Below, piece after piece: positions 21,649-30,409 of a DNA stretch of 64,000 bases. Source of the DNA: Pseudopyrenochaeta lycopersici (Eukaryota; Ascomycota; Dothideomycetes; Pleosporales; Pseudopyrenochaetaceae); contig NHZP01000064.1 in the NCBI GenBank assembly GCA_003313425.1, positions 205,580-269,579 of the forward strand, given 5' to 3'. The notes beneath the pieces are model-generated. The model worked only from the letters and a program-made list of their open reading frames with translations. It did no database searches and was not told where the DNA came from. The position numbers and the translations under genes are program-made. Position 1 is the stretch's first letter. Every line of letters begins with the position of its first letter.

Positions 21649-23700
21649 ATAACCCCAATTCTCTCCCACGATGAGACGCACTGAGCTGCTCCTATAATAT
21701 CCGCTCGCAGTCGGCCTCTCCGGGCTGTAACCATATGTCCTGCAAGGCTGAATATTCGCTCTGGCTCGGACGACATCGCAGGAATTGAAAAGAGATCGAT
21801 TGCCATCCGCGACAGACGTGGATACTGGCGTCTTTGGAGGAGCTAATACTGGATCGGATCATCTACTAAGCAGTCGCCTGGATCGGTAGTGGTAATCCAC
21901 GCTGTATACTTATCGCGCGTAGCTGAAGGTAAAGGTGCAGGTTGAGTGCTAGGCTTTCTGATTGACGCTATAAAGTTATCTAGGTCGGTGGTATTCCTTG
22001 CAATAGTGGGCGGCTCAGGTATCGTATCCCGCTCGAGAGGGAGGATACGATATTCCTCCCACAGTTCTTGCACGGCTGCCTTTCCTCTCACTAGCCAATC
22101 GGGATGATTAGCCCATTGTGACTCGACAGTTGGCCACCGAAAGGCGGGGTGGAGGACAAGGGCTGCGAGATATGCAGGACTGTCCTTAGTGAGGGTGTAG
22201 TATTGGTCCAGCTTCATCTAGCCAAGATTGCAACTAATCCGTAAGTGTGGTTCTTCATTTCGTTTATGTTGTATCTTTGACTCTTCCAGATGTTTTAGAA
22301 GCCACTCTATTGTTAGTAGAACCTTCTAAACCGCACTAAATTTCCCTGAAAATTATAGATACAAAGGTAAGTGGCAGGAAGGTGGATTTGGCTCACCTTC
22401 TTTGGGTCGGCCTTCGAGGCGCTTGGTAGCTGTTTTTAGCGGCTTTAATAGAGCCAGATACTCTGCAATCACTGACCAGCCCTCAGCAGACATCTTATCG
22501 TTAACAATTGCAGGTTTCTTTTGGCTCTTCTTGGGCATCGGCTTTGTCCCGTTCTGAGTCCTCCTGGCCACGTACTGGTTCCACTCCGTAGCTTCTGTCT
22601 GGACCATAGAGTCGAGCGCATTCCGAAGCTGGTAGCCTCGTTCCATTATCGCTTCAGATGAGTTCTAGCGGGTAGCGTTATCTGTGATGACATTGTACGT
22701 TGTTTTGTCTTTAAGATCCAAGGCGGTGTTCTTAATAAGCTTGAGCTCGTGGAGCTTCTCTATGCGCTAGCCCGACCTTTGCACCCAGTAGATAATATTA
22801 TGCAGCTTGCTGATTAAGCCCTTGGACCTCCAGAGTTTTATCTCGTCTTGGACCTCTTTGTCGGCTTGGCAGTCCTCCTTAAACGCATCGGCGTCCGTGC
22901 CGAAGTGAATGGTTCGGGCGGCGAGGTTGATAATACGACTACAGCGACGAAGCCACCTGTGCTGCTTGTCGAAGCTGAACTTAGTGCCTAGGTCTTTAAG
23001 GCATGTGTTATTGTTCTCCGTATTGTCTGTGACGAAGTAGCTAGTACGATCCACCAGCCTATATTCGTGACTTATTTCACTAACGCGGTCTGCAAGGTTC
23101 TGACCACTGTGACGACCCTCGATTTGTGGCAGGCCCAGGAGGAATGTACGGAACTCCCCTTCGTCGTTAAGAAAGTGCACAGTGAGACCAAGAAGGGACG
23201 TAAACTTGCCGGAGGTCTAGGCGTTAAAGGAAATGTTAATCTGGATCAATGAGCAGCTGAGAAGCTCTGTCACAACACCCTTATGGCGTTTAATGGACCG
23301 TACAATCTATTCCTGCATTGTGTTGTGAGTTGGGAGACTCCCTGACTCGATAATCGCACCGTTTGCGTATCCCATAAGGTCTCGGAAATAGGGACTTCCA
23401 AGCTTGTTGAACGGCACATCGTCGCAGGCCACCCATCGAATGAGCAAACCCTGAAAACGAATAGGGTCGAATAAGGCTATAAAAGCATTTATCAAAGCCT
23501 GGTCCTTCGGTCGCTGAGAGTCCAGGTCTGCCATGTCAAAAAAGCGTCCGTTGTTTCTTCCTCTTTAGCGGCAGTTGCCCATCTTTGTTGACCCGGTGGA
23601 CACTGTCCATATGGCTGTTTGCTTGACTTGTGGATGCAGCATCGTATATGTGCATAGTTGTAGCCCTCTTTCGATGGCATTCCTTACAGAGCCACGAACG
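21649..23700 (-). pseudogene. hAT transposase (II), broken
   Basis: Reading leftward from about 23700: a BED-like finger (WLCKECH ... HMDSVH), a core with TAG at the Trp of an expected NAWTSGK motif and at the Trp of TRWNS, open pieces at 22767-23180 (YFVTDNTENNN) and 22353-22646 (LALLKPLKTATKRLEGR), and 21843-22217. The C-terminal dimerisation segment (AIDLFSIPAMSSEPERIFS) continues in the same frame past the stop at 21843. It resembles the transposase of hAT IV (52752-55394), which helps identify the mutated Trp codons. Non-functional. Confidence 0.8.
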
Positions 23701-24179
23701 TCGACCTGACTGTAATAGGCTAAAGCCTAGTTGTAATGTTCCTCGGTGGAACCTTCGGGGTCCTAGAAACTTCTAGAAGTTTCTCGTATATAGATAGAAA
23801 GAGCTTTTACCTGTTCTCCAACGATTAGTAGCTATTATCTGCAGCTGCATTTTTAGGACGGGCTCCTAAGTGGCAAAGGCTGAGTCTAACTGGAAAGCCT
23901 TGCCAAAGTACGAGATACTATCGTTGTCCCGCTGCTGAATATAAACGTCTATAGGCAGGATATTTGGGTGCAAGCATCCGCGGCTTATAAAGTCCTTGGG
24001 TCTGGTCTTAAGCGAAGACCACACAAGGAGGATTATCCATAATATGCTTGTAAGGCTATGCTGTGTAATTTAAACAGCTGCTAACACGGCAAGAGCTGCA
24101 AAAAGCCAGACAAGAGGCGTGCTGTGTAGTAACTCGCCGTGATTCTTGTTCTCGTTCTCGTTCTCGCTGCCAAAGTCCA
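23701..24179. other. No clear gene between hAT II and the pogo remnant
   Basis: Short broken reading frames only. It contains a near-perfect hairpin, AGAAACTTCTAGAAGTTTCT, near 23766, and a TTCTCG microsatellite at about 24146-24170 (in frame, an Arg-Glu repeat). Confidence 0.35.
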
Positions 24180-24542
24180 CAGTAATATTCATAGCCGGCC
24201 TCGTCGAAGTTGTAGACGTCCTGATCAAGGATGCCGTACTTAGCCTTTGTCTCCTCTACACGCTTGAACCAGCGGCTAATTAGGATTGGATCTTCACATA
24301 GAGCTCTCTGCCTGTCGTACGCTCAATTGAAACGCGTCGTAAGACTGCCTGTACGCTTGACAAAATTACATGGCTAGTGGACGCCAACCTGACCTGCGCC
24401 GCGCCCAGCCAGCAGGTGATTAGCCATATCACGTACAGCTGCGTACGTAGGGGCAAATCCATGTCGATCGAGGTCAAGTATATGTCTGATAATCACCTCC
24501 TCCTCTAGCTGGGTAAGCGTCTTTGAGTTGGGCTGGTAATCG
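24180..24542 (-). pseudogene. Pogo/Tigger-type transposase fragment (CENP-B-like HTH)
   Basis: The frame reads NSKTLTQLEEEVIIRHILDL, then HGFAPTYAAVRDMANHLLAG, then RFN (TGA) AYDRQRALCEDP and KYGILDQDVYNFDEAGY. This is the tandem helix-turn-helix plus the start of the DDE domain (first catalytic Asp in NFDEAGY) of fungal pogo elements. One TGA replaces Arg or Trp. The fragment is cut at its 5' side by the LTR of Copia C and loses similarity after NFDEAGY. Confidence 0.75.
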
Positions 24543-24666
24543 TGTCAAAACTTTGGGGGTGTAAGAGTTATCTCATTAATCAAGCTGAGCCTGAGACTAA
24601 GTAATGACGCTAATTAGTCATGTAGACAAGGTCGCATGACCACTGCCTTCATCGCCCATCTTGACA
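24543..24666 (-). repeat. 3' LTR of Copia C
   Basis: 124 bp, TGTCAAAACTTTGGGGG to CCCATCTTGACA. It is the left LTR of the reversed element. Confidence 0.9.
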
Positions 24667-24745
24667 CTCCCCCTCGATGAGGGCAGTGCTCCCCCTCAAT
24701 TGCCGCTAGGCACGCACACGTCGTTCATGCTCCAGAGACGTTGCC

Positions 24746-27700
24746 CTACTCATCGATCCTTCGCAAGCCAACCATTCGCCGAAAGGATTCAAACTTCGTC
24801 TTGCTCAACGGCTTAGTGAGTCCATCCGCTGGGTTCAACTCGCCTGCGATCCATTCCATCCTAACAAGCTGCTCCTCTACCTTCTCTCGTACAAAGTGGT
24901 ACCGGATGTCCACGTGCTTCGTTCTCGCATGATACATCGGGTTCTTGGCCAGGGCCAGGGCCCCTCGATTGTCTCCGAGTATGGTTACTGGCTCAGGCCC
25001 GCTCGGCTGAGAGAGGTCAACTCGCAGCTGACACAACAGTCGCTGCAGCCATATCGCTTCCTTCGCGGCCTCAGACTCCGCAATGTACTCGGCCTCACAG
25101 CTGGACAGCGCCACAGTAGCCTGACGCTTCGACTTCCAGCTGATGGCGGTGCCGGCAAATGTGAAGACGTAACCCCCAGTTGATCGGCGATCATCATCTC
25201 TTCCCCAGTTCGCGTCTGTGTAACCCGTCAGGATACCTGGCTGATCTTGCGTATCTATTACCAGGCCGTAGTCACTGGTACCCTTCAGGTACCGAAGAAG
25301 CCTCTTCAAGGCCGCATGGTGTTTCTGTGACGGATTGGCGGCGAAGCGACCCAGCTGACTGACCGCATACGCAATATCCGGGCGAGTACAGAGCATCAGA
25401 TACATGAGGCTCCCAACCGCTCGCTGATACCATTTCCGGTCCTGCAAGTCTGACGCCTCATTACTGGGTTCCAACACAAGCTTCTCGTCCATTGGAGTCG
25501 ACACAGGAGTACAGTCTGCCATTCCAAAGGTTCTCAACACCTTCTCAGCATATGCGCGTTGGGTTAGCTTAATCCTACTACCCCGCGAGGTATCCTCCCG
25601 GATCACCTTCACTCCCAGATAGTGGGCGACTGGACCCAGATCACTCATCTTGAAGTGCTCCGACAGAGCGCTCTTGACAGATGCAATCGTTTCCTGATCC
25701 TCTCCCAAGATCAAGAGGTCATCCACATATGTCGCAATGATCAAGCGTTTGTCTTGATTGACGAAGACACTATAGTCTTCAGAGATTGCTACAAATCCCA
25801 TGGGCCGCAGCGCCTGGCTTAAGGTAAGATACCAGATCCGAGGAGATTGCTTGAGCCCGTATAGGGCTTTATTCAGCTTGCAAATCTTTCCAGGGTACTG
25901 ATCCTTAATATTTGGTGGCAGTTCCATAGAGACGTCCGTGTCGATCTTTCCGTACAGGAAAGCTGTCTTGACGTCCATCTGCTCGATCGACCAGCCTAGC
26001 AGGCAGGCTAGAACGAACAGAAGCTTGTAACTCATCGGCTTTACCACCGACGCAAACGTCTCAAGGACGTCGACGCCTAGCTCTTGTTCGAATCCGCGGG
26101 CGCACCATCGGGACTTGTAACGAGTGACTTCTCCATCAGCATTGGTCTTGACCTTGTATGCAAACTTGCCGGTTAGGATTGACACTCCTGGTGGGGGGTC
26201 CACGACATCCCACACGTTGTTGGCTATAATCTCTTTGACTTCTTCGTCCATAGATGGAATCCATCGTGATGCGTCCGCACACGTGACAGCATCCTCATAG
26301 TTCTTTGGTTCGTATGGGCCACCAGCAGCATGATCAACCACATGGTTCTCGAGTTTATCTTGATTCTTCTCTAGTGCTGACAGCGCAGCTAGACACTCAA
26401 TTCCTGCGCTCCAATCGTCATGGTCTACAGACGCTAGCGACTGGGCCACTTGAGTCTGTGTACTCTCTTCGGAGAAGCGTTCCGCTTCATTGATCTCGCC
26501 GTCTTCAGCGATCAACACCAGTCCTCCATCGATCGCAGCAGGCCTCACTGACAAAGCCGCTAGAGTCTCGCCCTCGATCGTGGAGTACCGTCGCCGCTTA
26601 GCCCTATGTGCAAGGGTATCTTGAATTCTAACCTCATCGCAATAGGCTGGTCGGCGCACAGTCTCGGGGACTTCTCCCTCTGGACCAAATATGTCCTCAT
26701 TAAAGTGCAGATCTCGAACTAACTCGACTCGCTCGGTGTAGGTATTCCATACCCGATACTGATGTTTCGCAACGCAACCGAGAAGATAGCACTTGTCCGC
26801 CCGGGGATCAAGCTTCCTGAAGTTCGAGTAGTCGCTTCGGGGTCGGGGCTTCCAGCACTCGCAGCCCAACACTCGCAGGTGCTCTATCGGCGGTAGCCTT
26901 CCATACAGTCGCTCGTATGGTGGCTGATCGTTAGGATTAGCTGACGTTGGGCAATAGTTGACTATGTCAGTGACGCTGATGAGGATCTCAGCGAAACAAT
27001 GTTGACCGAGATTCGACTCGTCTAGTATCGCTCTCACTGCAGTGAACAAAATATTCATGCCCCTTTCTGTGACCCCGTTCTGCTCTGGATTATACGGTGC
27101 TGTAGGCTCAACTTTGACGCCCGTCTCCCTGAAAAACTCGTTTAATAGTTTGTTATCGAACTCTCCGCCATTATCTCTTCGGACGGCTAGCAGTTCGTGT
27201 TTTAGTTCTTTCTCGACCTGGGTCTTCCAGATCTGCAGTTCTCTTGCTGCATCGTTCTTGTGTCGCAACACTCTCACCCATCTGTATCTTGTATAGTCGT
27301 CTGTAATGGTGAGAGCGAAGCGATCATTGACTTCCCCCTTGCCACCATACGCGTTGACTGGCCCTGCTAGGTCAACAAAGACCCTCTGCAAAGGCTTCTT
27401 GCTCCTTATCCCGGAGTCCTTGAAGTTTCTTCTCTTCATGCCTGCTCGGATACAGGACTCGCATGGTGGTAGTGGGTCCTCTGAACTTGACACCTTGAGA
27501 CGTCGTAGCAGCCTCCTCAACCTCCCTTCTCCGAGATGCCCCAGTCGACGATGGTGAGTCTCGATAGGCACGTCTGAGGGTATTGCTGTAAAGGCATATG
27601 GCTGCGGTCGCCGCTTTCGGGTGGCTTCTGCTTTCGGTCGTGACAGCACGTACAGGTCGGTGGTGCGGCAGTCAGCCGTGGCTATCACTTGGCCAGTCTC

Positions 27701-28225
27701 TGTCCGTACAATCTCAAGATCATGGCCATCCATCACGAATCGTATGCCTGCCTTCTCTCCGTCATTCGTCAACGTCAATGCTCGACAAGAGATGATGTTG
27801 AAAGGGAGACCTGGCGCATACGAGACGTTCTGAATGGTGAAGGTCTTGTTATAGACTTTGCCGTCGACCTCGCAGGCGATCGGGATCTTGACTGTCCCAA
27901 CGCCAGCGATTGCCACGCCTCCGCCGACGCCCATCACCCGCTTCCCAGGTGGCGCCGGACTTAGTGTCTCAAAAAGAGACCGTCTTCCGGTCACGTGTGT
28001 GTAGCTTCCACTATCGAGGACCCAATCATCTGGGGCCAGTCGTCCGTTGATGACGCTTAATGCTAGCGGCAGCCATAGGCCGTTGGTCTCTGCCCATGTC
28101 TCTGCCTCAACTTCCATCCACCATCTTGCTCCCAACGCCACCATTACGCAGGCGAAAGCAGTCCACTGCGACAGGCATAACACGTATGCGATAACCATGC
28201 CCCAGCAGAGACTCTCCCTGCGCAC
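24746..28225 (-). CDS. Copia C pol polyprotein (protease, integrase, RT, RNase H), 1159 codons
   Basis: An uninterrupted frame. Aspartic protease Asp-Ser-Gly at residues 71-73 (WVLDSGSYTHVTG); integrase zinc region His225, His230, Cys255, Cys258; integrase catalytic Asp285, Asp351, Glu387 (35 residues between the last two); RT with the conserved KTAFLYG and YVDDLLI; RNase H with TGYTDANWG, SSCEAEYIA and ILGDNRGALALA. The first codon of the listed frame is GTG and there is no nearby ATG before the protease, so pol is probably made as an extension of gag. It lies in the same frame as gag, separated by one TGA. It should act in cytoplasmic virus-like particles and then integrate DNA in the nucleus. 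It looks functional, unlike other Copia copies here. Confidence 0.93.
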   Translation of the reverse strand: MRRESLCWGMVIAYVLCLSQWTAFACVMVALGARWWMEVEAETWAETNGLWLPLALSVINGRLAPDDWVLDSGSYTHVTGRRSLFETLSPAPPGKRVMGVGGGVAIAGVGTVKIPIACEVDGKVYNKTFTIQNVSYAPGLPFNIISCRALTLTNDGEKAGIRFVMDGHDLEIVRTETGQVIATADCRTTDLYVLSRPKAEATRKRRPQPYAFTAIPSDVPIETHHRRLGHLGEGRLRRLLRRLKVSSSEDPLPPCESCIRAGMKRRNFKDSGIRSKKPLQRVFVDLAGPVNAYGGKGEVNDRFALTITDDYTRYRWVRVLRHKNDAARELQIWKTQVEKELKHELLAVRRDNGGEFDNKLLNEFFRETGVKVEPTAPYNPEQNGVTERGMNILFTAVRAILDESNLGQHCFAEILISVTDIVNYCPTSANPNDQPPYERLYGRLPPIEHLRVLGCECWKPRPRSDYSNFRKLDPRADKCYLLGCVAKHQYRVWNTYTERVELVRDLHFNEDIFGPEGEVPETVRRPAYCDEVRIQDTLAHRAKRRRYSTIEGETLAALSVRPAAIDGGLVLIAEDGEINEAERFSEESTQTQVAQSLASVDHDDWSAGIECLAALSALEKNQDKLENHVVDHAAGGPYEPKNYEDAVTCADASRWIPSMDEEVKEIIANNVWDVVDPPPGVSILTGKFAYKVKTNADGEVTRYKSRWCARGFEQELGVDVLETFASVVKPMSYKLLFVLACLLGWSIEQMDVKTAFLYGKIDTDVSMELPPNIKDQYPGKICKLNKALYGLKQSPRIWYLTLSQALRPMGFVAISEDYSVFVNQDKRLIIATYVDDLLILGEDQETIASVKSALSEHFKMSDLGPVAHYLGVKVIREDTSRGSRIKLTQRAYAEKVLRTFGMADCTPVSTPMDEKLVLEPSNEASDLQDRKWYQRAVGSLMYLMLCTRPDIAYAVSQLGRFAANPSQKHHAALKRLLRYLKGTSDYGLVIDTQDQPGILTGYTDANWGRDDDRRSTGGYVFTFAGTAISWKSKRQATVALSSCEAEYIAESEAAKEAIWLQRLLCQLRVDLSQPSGPEPVTILGDNRGALALAKNPMYHARTKHVDIRYHFVREKVEEQLVRMEWIAGELNPADGLTKPLSKTKFESFRRMVGLRRIDE

Positions 28226-28228
28226 TGA

Positions 28229-28234
28229 TAGTCA
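28229..28234 (-). promoter_or_regulatory. Candidate stop-codon readthrough site UGA-CUA between gag and pol
   Basis: Gag ends GAT-TGA and the following codon is CTA, so the mRNA reads UGA CUA. The downstream sequence stays in frame and open for 1161 codons. UGA followed by CUA is the best-known eukaryotic readthrough context. Inferred role: a fixed low fraction of ribosomes continue into pol. A plain mutation of a sense codon is the alternative. Confidence 0.6.
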
Positions 28235-29443
28235 ATCGGAGGTGGATCCTTGTACGAAGTCACTTTCTTCAATTCTTCTTTTCTTTGCAGCACTCTCTGG
28301 GTGCACTGTTTCTGTACTAGATCTTTTTCTGCCTTGATTCTCAAGGTGCTCAATGTACCATTTCGGCCTGTATCTGGCGTTCTGGCTCATTCTGTAGCAT
28401 CCTTTCGGCCCTGCAACGGCCAGGTGGCCCACTCTGCCGCAATGCGTGCATCTCTTCTGGCTGTTCACTGCCAGAGTAATGCCGTCGTCATTGTTCATCT
28501 GTCGTTGTTCCTCTTGGATCACTTCTCGCGCCAAGCTCTGGAAGTCCTTCGGGTCGGTGACTGAGACAATGGACTCATCTGAGCTCAGGACTGCGACCTT
28601 GTTGTCAAATGCACTGGTGAGTGCCGTCAAGAAGTGGGAGTTGACAAGCCACGACGGCAGGCGATAGCCTGCGTCAACCGCGACCAGTTTCTCCTGTACC
28701 TCTATCAGCTTGTTGCGAAACTCGCTAACGCTCCCAGTGTTAGCGAGTGTGGTGCCCAAGAACTCTTTGAACAATGACCAGACGATCGCGCTCCCCCGCT
28801 GGCGGTTGCGCTCGCCTAGGAGTGCCATTGCCTGGGAGGGCAGCTCGATGCTCTCGCTTTGGAGTGACGACCTGATCGTCCCGTCGCAGGCAGTGTGAAG
28901 GATGCCCATGGCATTTCGGCAAAGTCGTTTGAACTTCGTCGACACTGTCTGAATTATGGAAGTCGAAAGCGCATCAAACCTGCCTTCATACATCTCCCAG
29001 AGGTTATGTATTTCAGCCACGGTCTGAAACGATTTCTTCCACCCCTCGTAGTTGGTGACTCCTCCCAACTTCTTGAAGCCTTGCTCGTTAACAGCTTTGC
29101 CAGCGCTGCTAACCTTGGCATGTTTCTCAAAGTCCAGAAAGGCCTCCACCAGATCGCTGTCATCTGTGCTGCCTGTTGGACCTTCACTTATCATTTGTAG
29201 CTCCCCTGTCAAATCTCTGAGTCTGCGGTTTTCCGCTCTTAGTCTGTCCATCTCGTCACGCCTTGCCGCATGTCCGTTATCTCCACCTTCCTGCCCTAGT
29301 TGCCCTCTCTCCTCTTGCCGTTCGTGCATCACCCGCCCACTGGTGCTTCCGTCCAGATTGATGCGGCGGTTGCGTTCCATTTCTTCAAGCCGACGCTGTT
29401 CGGCGGCGGTGATGTTGCGACGAGTGGGTCGAGTTGAGGACAT
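28232..29443 (-). CDS. Copia C gag, 403 aa
   Basis: An open frame from ATG 29443 to TGA 28232. It has a charged N-terminal coiled region (TAAEQRRLEEMERNRRINLD), a helical gag core and a C-terminal zinc knuckle, RCTHCGRVGHLAVAGPKGC. The knuckle spacing is C-x2-C-x4-H-x8-C, with eight rather than the usual four residues before the last Cys. A basic tail (KKRRIEE) could help nuclear entry. It forms the particle shell and packages RNA. It is followed in frame by pol. Confidence 0.9.
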   Translation of the reverse strand: MSSTRPTRRNITAAEQRRLEEMERNRRINLDGSTSGRVMHERQEERGQLGQEGGDNGHAARRDEMDRLRAENRRLRDLTGELQMISEGPTGSTDDSDLVEAFLDFEKHAKVSSAGKAVNEQGFKKLGGVTNYEGWKKSFQTVAEIHNLWEMYEGRFDALSTSIIQTVSTKFKRLCRNAMGILHTACDGTIRSSLQSESIELPSQAMALLGERNRQRGSAIVWSLFKEFLGTTLANTGSVSEFRNKLIEVQEKLVAVDAGYRLPSWLVNSHFLTALTSAFDNKVAVLSSDESIVSVTDPKDFQSLAREVIQEEQRQMNNDDGITLAVNSQKRCTHCGRVGHLAVAGPKGCYRMSQNARYRPKWYIEHLENQGRKRSSTETVHPESAAKKRRIEESDFVQGSTSD

Positions 29444-29629
29444 CTCTAGGACAGTGGCTGAGAAGGCTTCTCCAATAACTATATTGCGTGCTCGTGCCGA
29501 TTGCTGATGGTTGACGGGTGCTGCGATGGAAGTATTTTCTACTCGGTGCCCATCATCCTTTTCGGCCCTTCAAGGCCTCGGATCGTCCGGAAGGACGCGT
29601 GTACCTCTTTGGCTACTCTTGCACCGTTC

Positions 29630-30190
29630 TGACGAGTTCAGGGACTTCCATTTGGCTCATCCTGAACCCCCTCTCGATTGCTAAGGCGCTTCTTCGCCTC
29701 TCGAGCCCGTTGTACAACGCAACTTGGTCAGAGCTGCGAGGTCCCATCGTGAGGGAACTGGTTGCGCAAGCACTGCTCCTTGGTGCTAAGGTGACGGGCT
29801 CAGGACTACCATGCTCGTCCTGGGCCCCCTCTCGATTGGCGCTTCTCACCTCTCGAGCTTGCTATACAACGCAGCTTGGTCAGAGCTGCGAGGTCCCATC
29901 GCGAGGGAGCTGGAAACTGCACTTCAAGGCGCTTTGACGAGTCCAGGCTTACCAGCACTTATCCTGGATCCCCCCTCGATTGCTGGGACGCTTCTCGCCC
30001 CTCGAGACTCTCTACAACGCGGCTTTGTCAAGGCAGCGAGGTCCCATCACAAGGGAACTGGTGCGAGCACTGCTCTCGGTGCTGTGACGAGTTCAGGACT
30101 ACCAGGATCGTCCTGAACCCCCTCTCGATTGCTGAGGCGCTTCTCGCCCCTCGAGCCCATTGTACAACATGGCCTTGTCAGGACCACGAG
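29630..30190 (-). repeat. About 150-bp tandem repeats in the 5' leader of Copia C
   Basis: Blocks beginning CTTCT(TC)CGCC(T/C)CTCGAG start at 29689, 29842, 29991 and 30140, with spacing 153, 149 and 149 bp. Each contains the motif AGGTCCCATC and ends near CCCCTCTCGATTG; a partial unit precedes 29689. The array lies between the 5' LTR and gag, in untranslated sequence. Confidence 0.85.
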
Positions 30191-30281
30191 GTTCATACAA
30201 CATGCAGCCAACATGAGGGAACCCTCACTCCCCGTTTTGTATTGGCCGTAAGCAATACGCGAAAGCGCCGGGCTCATAACC

Positions 30282-30405
30282 TGTCAAAACTTTGGGGGTG
30301 TAAGAGTTATCTCATTAATCAAGCTGAGCCTGAGACTAAGTAATGACGCTAATTAGTCATGTAGACAAGGTCACATGACCACTGCCTTCATCGCCCATCT
30401 TGACA
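30282..30405 (-). repeat. 5' LTR of Copia C
   Basis: 124 bp, matching 24543-24666 except one position. It is directly followed by sequence of Copia D. Confidence 0.9.
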
Positions 30406-30409
30406 AGTA

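Larger units (their letters stand above)
21500..23700 (-). mobile_element. hAT transposon II, degraded; boundaries approximate
   Basis: The left end carries repeated AAATC/GATTTGATTT motifs (21507-21580) and a 10-bp tandem array, as in hAT subterminal regions. The interior encodes a broken hAT transposase on the minus strand. The right end could not be placed because no matching terminal repeat was found. Confidence 0.6.
24543..30405 (-). mobile_element. Copia-type LTR retrotransposon C with open gag and pol
   Basis: 124-bp LTRs (24543-24666 and 30282-30405) differ by eye at one base (GTCGCATG versus GTCACATG). Polypurine-like tracts (CTCCCCCTC on the plus strand) lie just inside the left LTR. 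Gag and pol are intact. The flanks do not match: AATCG on the left, within a pogo gene, and AGTAT on the right, within another Copia. So no target duplication is visible. The 5' leader holds ~150-bp tandem repeats. A solo LTR of the same family with a perfect duplication sits at 46488-46611. Confidence 0.95.

Noticed and set aside
24896..29507. Many plus-strand ORFs of 60-151 codons opposite the Copia C gag and pol
   Set aside because: They overlap an intact, domain-rich frame on the other strand, have no recognisable domains, and are explained by GC-rich codon complement.
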